Below are positions 1 through 4,951 of a stretch of DNA of 7,201 nt, in pieces. Position 1 is the first letter of the stretch. Every line of letters begins with the position of its first letter. Below the pieces are notes generated by a model. The model saw nothing but the letters and a program-made list of their open reading frames with translations, was not told the origin of the DNA and did not search any database. The stretch is from an uncultured Litorilinea sp. (GTDB lineage: Bacteria > Chloroflexota > Anaerolineae > Caldilineales > Caldilineaceae), in contig CAMPHP010000143.1 in the NCBI GenBank assembly GCA_946885925.1, positions 1-7,201 on the forward strand. The letters are read 5' to 3'. The translations under genes were made by a program, and so were the position numbers.

Positions 1-645
1 TTGGTGAACAAATTGTGCACCGGAATCTTCATAGCGGCGGATGGCAAGCGAGATCAGGTGTCCGGTCAGCGGGTGCAGACCCACGCGTGACACAATTTGC
101 GCCAGGTGACCCCGTAGCTCTGGCTGACGGATCACCCGATCCCATGCTCTATCAAATTGATCGGTACGCTCAATACATGCCAGCGCCAGGGAATTCTCAC
201 CGATAATCGCCGCGCTTGCCCCATAGAGCAGCAGCCGCTCGATTTGACGCCACTCCTCACCTACCACCCACTCACCAAACAACGTGGGTTGCGTCCGCAT
301 CAGTTCGTAGCGTACCAAGTTGACCAACGCAGGTCGTGCAGTGGTCTGTTGGGCAAGCCGATATAAGGCTTGGGCACGAGCCAGTGGCGCGCGTGATTCC
401 ACCATCTGAGCGACCGTGAGCGCCGCTTCGCCCGCACCCCCGTCTGCCAACGCTTGCCAGATGCGTTGAAGCAGCCATGAATCAGGCTGCCACGTAACCC
501 GTTCTTCGACCAAAAGGTCGAGATCGTCTGGCTCGACCTGGCTAGCCTGTTGAAGGCAGGCAATAGCCCGTTCGGCCAAAATAACCGGCACTGTGATCTT
601 CACCGCCGTCTCTGCCGGGGATTGTTTTCGCCGTAAAATACCCAA
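1..645 (-). CDS. Helical protein of unknown function, TTG start, 3' end outside the window
   Basis: A continuous minus-strand frame of 215 codons runs without a stop from a TTG at 645 to the left edge, so the C-terminus is missing. An in-frame TAA lies two codons upstream of the TTG, so translation cannot start earlier. GAGG sits 9 nt upstream as a ribosome binding site. The protein begins MGILRRKQSP, and a later GTG (codon 15) is a less likely start. The visible part is rich in Ala, Leu, Gln and Arg, with amphipathic helical stretches (about residues 23-38, 57-70, 75-100, 131-160 and 180-205), as in helical-repeat or scaffold proteins. I see no signal peptide, membrane helix or catalytic motif, and I do not recognise the family. 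It lies 37 nt after the Cas4-head membrane protein and probably shares its transcript with the translin gene. Codon use is in line with neighbouring genes. That it is a real gene is fairly secure; its function is unknown. Confidence 0.75.
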   Translation of the reverse strand, partial: MGILRRKQSPAETAVKITVPVILAERAIACLQQASQVEPDDLDLLVEERVTWQPDSWLLQRIWQALADGGAGEAALTVAQMVESRAPLARAQALYRLAQQTTARPALVNLVRYELMRTQPTLFGEWVVGEEWRQIERLLLYGASAAIIGENSLALACIERTDQFDRAWDRVIRQPELRGHLAQIVSRVGLHPLTGHLISLAIRRYEDSGAQFVHQ

Positions 646-660
646 TCTTTATAACCTCAA

Positions 661-674
661 CCTGTTATCACAGG
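661..674. repeat. Small inverted repeat between two operon genes
   Basis: CCTGT and ACAGG form a perfect 5-bp dyad around TATC in the 37-nt gap between the Cas4-head gene and the TTG-start gene. It is too short and lacks the T-run expected of an intrinsic terminator. At most it is a minor processing or spacing element. Confidence 0.2.
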
Positions 675-682
675 GGTAATCA

Positions 683-946
683 CTACACAAACCGATCAAT
701 CACGATTGCAGTCGCCAATAGGCCCACCATCACCAATCCAGCGATCACCAGCCACACGCCAACACGCTGCATCTGCCCTGCGCGGCGTACTTGCCGCCCG
801 TGACGGTTGTGGGCCTGGGTTCCTTGCTGCAACACCTCTGGGCGCGCATGGGGTACCCCGCGCACCTGGGCCAAGTACCATGCGCGCCGGCAATAGGCCC
901 ATGCCCCAATGTCACTGGCACGTACCAGCGAACGATCCTTTGCCAT
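683..946 (-). CDS. Small membrane protein with a Cas4/RecB-like N-terminal head
   Basis: An 87-aa protein. Residues 8-50 resemble the start of Cas4/Dna2/RecB-type PD-(D/E)XK nucleases: a Ser-Asp-Ile helix, the motif YCRRAWYL around Cys19 (compare the CPRR-type motif that supplies the first iron-sulfur Cys in Cas4), and G42-x3-H46, the usual Gly/His position before the nuclease core. The catalytic Asp, the E-x-K motif and the C-terminal Cys cluster of the 170-200-aa family are all absent. Instead the chain ends in a single hydrophobic helix (about 64-82) after an Arg-rich linker, which places the head in the cytoplasm by the positive-inside rule. It lies 18 nt after the translin-family gene and 37 nt before the next gene, so all three are probably cotranscribed. 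The ribosome site is weak (GGA about 9 nt upstream). It may be a truncated nuclease or a genuine small family. Similarity to the Cas4 head is motif-level only; function is unknown. Confidence 0.72.
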   Translation of the reverse strand: MAKDRSLVRASDIGAWAYCRRAWYLAQVRGVPHARPEVLQQGTQAHNRHGRQVRRAGQMQRVGVWLVIAGLVMVGLLATAIVIDRFV

Positions 947-964
947 TGGCTAGTTCCAGGGCTG

Positions 965-1663
965 CTATGCCTCGCCTCCATCGTGGGTCGCTGGCTCGTC
1001 CATCGGGCCAAGCTCGGTCCCTAAGCGTGCTTCCAGACTTCGCAGGGCCACACGCATCTGCTCCTGCCGGAAGGAGATCGTGAGATCACCACGTGTCCGC
1101 TCCAAGACCGTACGCAGCACATCGGTATGTCGCCGCAATCCATCGGTGATCGAGTCTGGAAAATCCACGGTGATCAACAAGCTGTAGACCTCATCCATAA
1201 AGTCCAGATAGGGTTCAGCCTGGGCGATCTCCCCCTGGCGCATCAGGTCGAGCACAAAGCGGCGCATTTCGGTGGCAGCTTCACTCATGCCACGCAGGTA
1301 AGTAGCACCTGTGACGCGCAATTCCGCGGGCTGGGGCATTGGCCCGCCCCGTACCACCGCAAAGAGTAGATGCGCCTCCACCAGTTCCTTAAGCGCATCT
1401 TGGGTATAGCCCGCGTGATAGAGCATGGGGTAGTCGGCAAGCGCGTCTACCATTTCATCCGCCGCAGCGCGCGCCGCCGCAAGCATGGCAGTCGCCTCCT
1501 CCCATTCATGGCGGTGGATGGCGCGGATACTTTCGGCACATGCGCGAATGAGCGCGCGACTGCGATTAAGTGTTGCGTCGCGTAATGCGTTGATGCCGGT
1601 CAACTGCGTGCGAATCTCTTCGACAATTGCGGCCAACGATTGTTCTGTTTGCGCTTCAGCCAT
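965..1663 (-). CDS. Translin/TRAX-family protein, putative RNase
   Basis: A 232-aa all-helical protein with clear translin-family signatures: YLRGMSEAATEMRR (residues 122-135), YLDFMDEVYSLL (152-163) and the C-terminal VLERTRGDLT (186-195). Human translin and TRAX form the C3PO complex, whose RNase activity depends on four acidic residues of TRAX (an E-x2-E pair and D-x3-E). Here E93-x2-E96 and E128-x3-E132 fall at those positions, so the nuclease site appears intact, with Glu replacing Asp. Translin proteins assemble as barrel-shaped octamers that bind single-stranded nucleic acid. Archaeal members are known; bacterial ones are less common. The ATG at 1663 is preferred because AAGGG lies 6 nt upstream; a TTG at 1678 in the same frame has no comparable site. 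The gene heads an apparent operon with the Cas4-head membrane protein and a helical protein. Bacterial members are sometimes annotated as HAD-like hydrolases, but no DxDx motif is present. The family call is confident; the activity is inferred. Confidence 0.87.
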   Translation of the reverse strand: MAEAQTEQSLAAIVEEIRTQLTGINALRDATLNRSRALIRACAESIRAIHRHEWEEATAMLAAARAAADEMVDALADYPMLYHAGYTQDALKELVEAHLLFAVVRGGPMPQPAELRVTGATYLRGMSEAATEMRRFVLDLMRQGEIAQAEPYLDFMDEVYSLLITVDFPDSITDGLRRHTDVLRTVLERTRGDLTISFRQEQMRVALRSLEARLGTELGPMDEPATHDGGEA

Positions 1664-1741
1664 GATTTTCCCTTGCAATGCCTCTCCGGTGGGCCATCAG
1701 TTGTGTAATTTTGTTGGTCAACCTATTCCCTACCATACCTT

Positions 1742-1767
1742 TGGACAATGAGTATGGACAGTGAGTA
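1742..1767. repeat. Two adjacent 13-bp direct repeats upstream of the translin gene
   Basis: TGGACAATGAGTA (1742-1754) is followed at once by TGGACAGTGAGTA (1755-1767), identical at 12 of 13 positions. The pair lies about 80-105 bp upstream of the translin-family start, in the 147-bp gap after the aldo/keto reductase. It could be a tandem operator or a simple duplication. Confidence 0.6.
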
Positions 1768-1810
1768 CGGTTGACGTAAAGTGGCGGGTGATTTCTACCA
1801 ATGCTCTATC

Positions 1811-2782
1811 CTAGCGCGTGTCGCTCCTTAGTTCCAGCCATGCGATCTCTTGCGGTGTCAGCCGCACGTTACTGGCTGCTACATTGTCGGCAAATTCTGC
1901 CGCGTTGTTGCACCCCACTAATGCAAAGATATTAAGTGGTACACTGAGAACATAGGCTGTCGCAATCTGTGGGACACTCAGCCCCTTTTCATTTGCCAAT
2001 TCTTGCACCCGATCCAAGCGGCGGAAGTTGTCTTCAAAACAATAGGTTTCCACAGCCAACGTGTCGAGCGGCTCGGTAAAGCTGTCCAGATTATTGCGGT
2101 TGAAGCGCCCGCTAAAGAAACCGCCCGCCAAACTTGACCAGGGGAAAAGTGGCATCTGATTCGCTTCGTACCAGGCGCGTTCTGCTTCACCCTGGGGGCC
2201 GCTGATGCTCACACAGTTGGGCCACGGTGGTTTGGCCTGGACCGCCAAGCTAAAATTGGGGCTGCTGGCGACAAAGCCCTCTAGCCCGTTGGCTTCGGCA
2301 TACGCATTGGCTTCTTTGATACGCTCTACACTCCAATTTGATCCGCCAAACGCGTTGATCTTGCCTGCGCGCTTGTGCTCGTTGAGGATTTCCACAATCG
2401 GCCCCACAGGCTGGCTAGGGTCATCGCGATGGAGCAGGTATAGGTCAAGGTTATCTCGCTGCTGGCGGGCGAGTGAATCATGTAGATCTGCGGTAATGTC
2501 AAAGGGCGTGACACGCTGGCGATCTTGATTGTGGTGCGCGCCCTTGGCAATGACCACGACCTTATCACGCAGCCCTCGTTCGCGCACCCACTGGCCTAGC
2601 ACGCGCTCGCAATCGCCAGCGTAATAGCCATGTGCCGTGTCAAAGGTCGTGCCACCCTGCTCATAGACGCCATCCAACAGCGCAAAGCTCTCTTCCAACC
2701 ACTTGGATCTTAGCGGAATTGTCCCTTGCACCAGCCGAGAGATCGGTTTGTCAATACCGGGGATTGAACCATATTCCATCAT
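1811..2782 (-). CDS. Aldo/keto reductase
   Basis: A 323-aa TIM-barrel NAD(P)H-dependent oxidoreductase of the aldo/keto reductase superfamily, which reduces aldehydes or ketones in the cytoplasm. The catalytic tetrad is visible: D48 and Y53 in FDTAHGYYAG, K80 in VIAKGAH and H118 in LYLLHRDD. The segment GKINAFGGSNW (140-150) is the typical G-x-S-N strand, and the C-terminal part (PQIATAYVLS, then the VGCNNAAEF region) matches the cofactor-binding end of the family. The ATG at 2782 is chosen because AAGGG lies 9 nt upstream; a GTG at 2818 in the same frame would add 12 residues but places this ribosome site inside the coding region. The gene stands alone, divergent from the molybdoprotein operon and separated from it by 464 bp. 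The substrate cannot be told from sequence. Confidence 0.93.
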   Translation of the reverse strand: MMEYGSIPGIDKPISRLVQGTIPLRSKWLEESFALLDGVYEQGGTTFDTAHGYYAGDCERVLGQWVRERGLRDKVVVIAKGAHHNQDRQRVTPFDITADLHDSLARQQRDNLDLYLLHRDDPSQPVGPIVEILNEHKRAGKINAFGGSNWSVERIKEANAYAEANGLEGFVASSPNFSLAVQAKPPWPNCVSISGPQGEAERAWYEANQMPLFPWSSLAGGFFSGRFNRNNLDSFTEPLDTLAVETYCFEDNFRRLDRVQELANEKGLSVPQIATAYVLSVPLNIFALVGCNNAAEFADNVAASNVRLTPQEIAWLELRSDTR

Positions 2783-2800
2783 GTGTGATTGCCCTTGATA

Positions 2801-2816
2801 GGCGGAAAATGCCGCC
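2801..2816 (-). other. Small hairpin in the aldo/keto reductase leader
   Basis: GGCGG and CCGCC form a 5-bp GC stem with a 6-nt loop, ending 18 nt before the reductase start codon and just upstream of its AAGGG ribosome site. A role in translation or mRNA stability is possible but not shown. Confidence 0.25.
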
Positions 2817-2845
2817 ACGAGTAAGAGTGAATGATTGAACCAAAA

Positions 2846-2860
2846 TCGCTCAATGAGCGA
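2846..2860. promoter_or_regulatory. Palindromic operator candidate upstream of the aldo/keto reductase
   Basis: TCGCTCA-A-TGAGCGA is a perfect 7-bp dyad with a 1-nt centre, 64-78 bp upstream of the reductase ATG. Read on the minus strand it contains TTGAGC, a possible -35 box, followed 16 nt later by TTCACT as a weak -10. A repressor bound here would block that promoter. The palindrome is seen directly; the promoter and regulator are inferred. Confidence 0.35.
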
Positions 2861-3050
2861 ACAAAGTCTCCGACAGGATTCTAAACAGGTTGAACTGGCA
2901 GTAAGTCTAACAACCCATTATCCCAAAAAGTCCTGTCGCCGCCAAACCTACGCCACTCATTAAAATGGTCCCGCCCCAGGGTGCGGAATGACAAGCATTC
3001 GAGCCCGTGAAATATGTGCGTTGAAAAGCCCTGCCGGCCAAAAATGACCA

Positions 3051-3079
3051 TTGTCGCCTGCCTTGCGTTGTGCTACACT
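3051..3079 (+). promoter_or_regulatory. Candidate sigma-70 promoter for the molybdoprotein operon
   Basis: TTGTCG (3051-3056) and TACACT (3074-3079) are separated by 17 nt, each matching the consensus at 4 of 6 bases. Transcription would begin near 3086, giving a leader of about 160 nt. No other pair in the region is as good, but the match is by eye only. Confidence 0.35.
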
Positions 3080-3199
3080 GGTCTATATTCTCCGTTTGTT
3101 GCTTGCAAAAACGCTCCGTCTTGTCGTGTATCCCCTGATTCCAGCATGAACCGTAAGGGCTTCTTGTGATCTCACCACTAGCTCCTTCCGCAGCAGAGA

Positions 3200-3221
3200 T
3201 AGCCCGTTCATAGTCCGTTCT
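3200..3221. repeat. 11-bp imperfect tandem repeat in the molybdoprotein operon leader
   Basis: TAGCCCGTTCA (3200-3210) is followed directly by TAGTCCGTTCT (3211-3221), with 9 of 11 bases identical. It ends 12 nt before the ribosome binding site of the molybdoprotein gene. The role is unknown. Confidence 0.4.
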
Positions 3222-3233
3222 GTTGAGAGTGAG

Positions 3234-3239
3234 AGGAGG
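3234..3239 (+). promoter_or_regulatory. Strong ribosome binding site that fixes the molybdoprotein start
   Basis: AGGAGG, a full Shine-Dalgarno match, lies 7 nt before the ATG at 3247. It excludes the in-frame TTG at 3223, which lies upstream of it. Confidence 0.85.
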
Positions 3240-3246
3240 CAGCATC

Positions 3247-3849
3247 ATGGTAACGCGCGGATTTGTCGGTAAACGGCGAGGCGGTCCTGCAGGGCGTATC
3301 CCGCCGGGGCAGTATGTCACCGATGACTTTCCTGTGCTCTCTGCTGGTCCCACGCCGCGCATATCGCTCGATACCTGGACGTTGACCCTCACCTACAGGC
3401 AACAGATGCTGGCATCCTGGACATGGCAGCAGTTCCTGGCTCTTCCTCATACGAAGCTTACTGTGGACATCCACTGTGTTACCAAATGGAGCAAGCTTGA
3501 TACCGTCTGGGAAGGAGTGAGCTTCGACACGCTGTTGGCGGCTGCTGCACTTGAGCCGCCCGCACCCTATATCACTGCGTTCTGTTATGGTGGGTATACG
3601 ACCAATCTCCCGGTCGAAGATCTGCGCGGTGACAAAGCCATCGTGGCCTTTCGCTATCGTGGCCTCCCGCTCACACCTGAGCACGGCGGTCCGGCGCGCC
3701 TCTTGGTCCCCCACCTCTATCTGTGGAAATCGGCCAAGTGGCTGCAGGCGATAAGTTTCACAGACACCAACGAGCCAGGATTCTGGGAGACGCATGGATA
3801 TCATCTCTATGGCGATCCCTGGAAAGAACAGCGATATTGGGGTGACTAA
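3247..3849 (+). CDS. Cytoplasmic sulfite-oxidase-family molybdopterin oxidoreductase
   Basis: A 200-aa protein of the oxidoreductase molybdopterin-binding fold (sulfite oxidase/YedY family). C77 in the segment DIHCVTKWSKLD is the expected molybdenum-ligating cysteine, and the following VWEGVSFDTLL is typical of the family. Conserved later segments include AFCYGGYTTNLPVEDL (111-126), the EHGGPARLLVPHLYLWKSAKWL region (145-166; E-H-G-G-P-x-R and the W-K-x2-K-W motif) and a C-terminal GYHLYGDPW (184-192). No twin-arginine or Sec signal and no membrane helix is present, so it should act in the cytoplasm, unlike periplasmic MsrP/YedY. It lacks the haem domain and the dimerisation domain of true sulfite oxidases, consistent with its short length. 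It is the first gene of a packed operon with a flavin reductase starting 1 nt downstream, a likely electron-transfer partner. The physiological substrate is unknown; calling it sulfite oxidase would overstate the evidence. Confidence 0.92.
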   Translation: MVTRGFVGKRRGGPAGRIPPGQYVTDDFPVLSAGPTPRISLDTWTLTLTYRQQMLASWTWQQFLALPHTKLTVDIHCVTKWSKLDTVWEGVSFDTLLAAAALEPPAPYITAFCYGGYTTNLPVEDLRGDKAIVAFRYRGLPLTPEHGGPARLLVPHLYLWKSAKWLQAISFTDTNEPGFWETHGYHLYGDPWKEQRYWGD

Positions 3850-3850
3850 G

Positions 3851-4612
3851 ATGGCAAGCGCATCGACCATGATCCCATCGCGGCGCATTGAGTGGCATTT
3901 TGCCGAAGTCATAGAGACGATTACCGAGACGCCTTGGACAAAAAGCCTGGTATTGAGGTTGCCTAACTGGCCCGGTCACCTGCCAGGGCAGCACGTCGAT
4001 GTGCGGTTGACCGCGGAGGATGGATACCAGGCACAGCGCAGCTACTCCATTGCCTCACCACCGGAATGGACAGAGGTGATGCTGACGGTCGAGCGCCTAG
4101 AAGATGGAGAGGTTTCGCCCTATTTGACCGATGAACTCCGTCCTGGCGACCGCTTGGAGATACGAGGACCGATCGGGGGCTACTTTACGTGGACAGTGGC
4201 AATGGGCGGCCCCTTATTTTTTGTTGCTGGAGGCTCTGGAATTGTCCCGCTGATGGCGATGCTCCGGCATCGTGCCGCCCAAGGAAGCAACTTGCCAGTC
4301 CGGCTGCTCTACTCCTCACGCAGCTATGAGCATATTATCTTTCGCAACGAACTCGAGCAGTTGGCGGCTGCGGATCGCGAATTGCAGATCTTCCATACAC
4401 TGACCCGCACTTCCCCACCCAATTGGAGCGGCTACCGGCGTCGCATCGACGAGCCGATGTTGGCGGGCGTGGCCCCTCCCCCTGCACAACAGCCCCATAT
4501 ATTTGTCTGTGGTCCTACGCCACTGGTGGAATTCGTTGCGACCAGTTTGGTGGATTTGGGGCATGAGCCTGCACGTATCAGGACCGAACGTTTTGGACCG
4601 ACTGGAGCATAA
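3851..4612 (+). CDS. FAD/NAD(P)-binding ferredoxin-reductase-type oxidoreductase
   Basis: A 253-aa flavoprotein of the ferredoxin-NADP reductase superfamily. The N-terminal FAD barrel spans about residues 11-115, with RSYS at 63-66 (the R-x-Y-S flavin motif) and GEVSPYL at 86-92. The NAD(P) domain covers about 119-253, with GGSGIVP at 127-133, CGPTPLVE at 220-227 and the ERFGPTG tail near 246-252. No 2Fe-2S ferredoxin domain is attached, so electrons must pass to a separate partner, plausibly the molybdoprotein encoded just upstream. The ATG at 3851 begins 1 nt after the TAA of the previous gene, with a G-rich GGGGTGA stretch upstream, suggesting translational coupling. In-frame ATGs at 3794 and 3809 lie inside the upstream gene, and one at 3869 would remove six residues. 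The family and reaction type are secure; the pairing is inferred. Confidence 0.93.
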   Translation: MASASTMIPSRRIEWHFAEVIETITETPWTKSLVLRLPNWPGHLPGQHVDVRLTAEDGYQAQRSYSIASPPEWTEVMLTVERLEDGEVSPYLTDELRPGDRLEIRGPIGGYFTWTVAMGGPLFFVAGGSGIVPLMAMLRHRAAQGSNLPVRLLYSSRSYEHIIFRNELEQLAAADRELQIFHTLTRTSPPNWSGYRRRIDEPMLAGVAPPPAQQPHIFVCGPTPLVEFVATSLVDLGHEPARIRTERFGPTGA

Positions 4613-4613
4613 A

Positions 4614-4901
4614 ATGAACGGCGAGACAAGCAGTAACATCAGTCCACATCTGGACGGGAATGCAGCCGCTGGACTGCTGCGTGAATATTTTGCGCTGGAA
4701 ATGACGACAGCCATTGCTAGCTGTGCCAACTGTGGCGAAAGCGCGCCAGTTGGCGAACTCATGCTCTATGGCGGAGAGATCGGTATGATCCTACGCTGCC
4801 CTGGTTGTGACCATCTGCTCATCTGTGTTACGCATACGCCAGAGGGCTACTGGCTGGACTTGCGCGGGTTGCAGATCCTAAGGATTGTAGATATGCGCTA
4901 G
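4614..4901 (+). CDS. DUF6510-type zinc-ribbon protein
   Basis: A 95-aa protein with two CxxC pairs: C37-x2-C40 (CANC) and C62-x2-C65 (CPGC), spaced to bind one zinc ion as a ribbon. The N-terminal LDGNAAAGLLREYFALEMT and the closing WLDLRGLQ segment match what I recall of the DUF6510 family. That family is commonly encoded next to this type of molybdoprotein and FNR-like reductase in Actinobacteria and Chloroflexota (recall, not searched here). GGAG lies 6 nt before the ATG, and the start is 1 nt after the reductase stop, so it is the third gene of the operon. No membrane segment or enzyme motif is visible. Possible roles are assembly, maturation or regulation of the two upstream enzymes; no function is established from the sequence. 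Confidence 0.87.
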   Translation: MNGETSSNISPHLDGNAAAGLLREYFALEMTTAIASCANCGESAPVGELMLYGGEIGMILRCPGCDHLLICVTHTPEGYWLDLRGLQILRIVDMR

Positions 4902-4928
4902 GGAGTGCGATGCTGATTCATGTGACAA

Positions 4929-4951
4929 GAGTGATTGCGTTTGTATCGCTC
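4929..4951. terminator. Weak stem-loop between convergent genes
   Basis: GAGTGAT pairs with ATCGCTC (7 bp including one G-T pair) around a 9-nt loop in the 48-bp gap between the zinc-ribbon gene and the transporter. It has no T-run on either strand, so it is at best a poor terminator. Confidence 0.2.

Larger units (their letters stand above)
2783..3246. other. Divergent intergenic region of 464 bp
   Basis: No convincing gene is seen on either strand. The region separates the minus-strand aldo/keto reductase from the plus-strand molybdoprotein operon. It holds a leader hairpin (2801-2816), a 15-bp palindrome (2846-2860), a widely spaced 8-bp inverted repeat (CGACAGGA at 2871-2878 and TCCTGTCG at 2931-2938), a candidate plus-strand promoter (3051-3079), an 11-bp degenerate tandem repeat (3200-3221) and a strong ribosome site (3234-3239). 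A minus-strand open frame through 2907-3392 lacks a ribosome site, gives an odd composition, and overlaps the true plus-strand gene. Confidence 0.6.

Noticed and set aside
683..946. Calling this protein a true Cas4 and inferring a CRISPR locus
   Set aside because: It lacks the catalytic core and the second Cys cluster, no other cas gene is present, and no array of spaced repeats is visible anywhere in the window.
706..1083. 125-codon plus-strand frame
   Set aside because: Antisense to the Cas4-head and translin genes, with Pro/Ala/Arg-rich composition expected of a shadow frame.
965..1663. HAD-superfamily hydrolase annotation
   Set aside because: No DxDx(T/V) motif or Rossmann pattern; the all-helical translin signatures explain the whole length.
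3146..3169. Seven-codon leader peptide in the molybdoprotein leader
   Set aside because: No ribosome site before the ATG, no regulatory codon run, and no terminator/antiterminator pair nearby.
2907..3392. 161-codon minus-strand open frame
   Set aside because: No ribosome site, mixed composition, and its start overlaps the secure molybdoprotein gene on the other strand.
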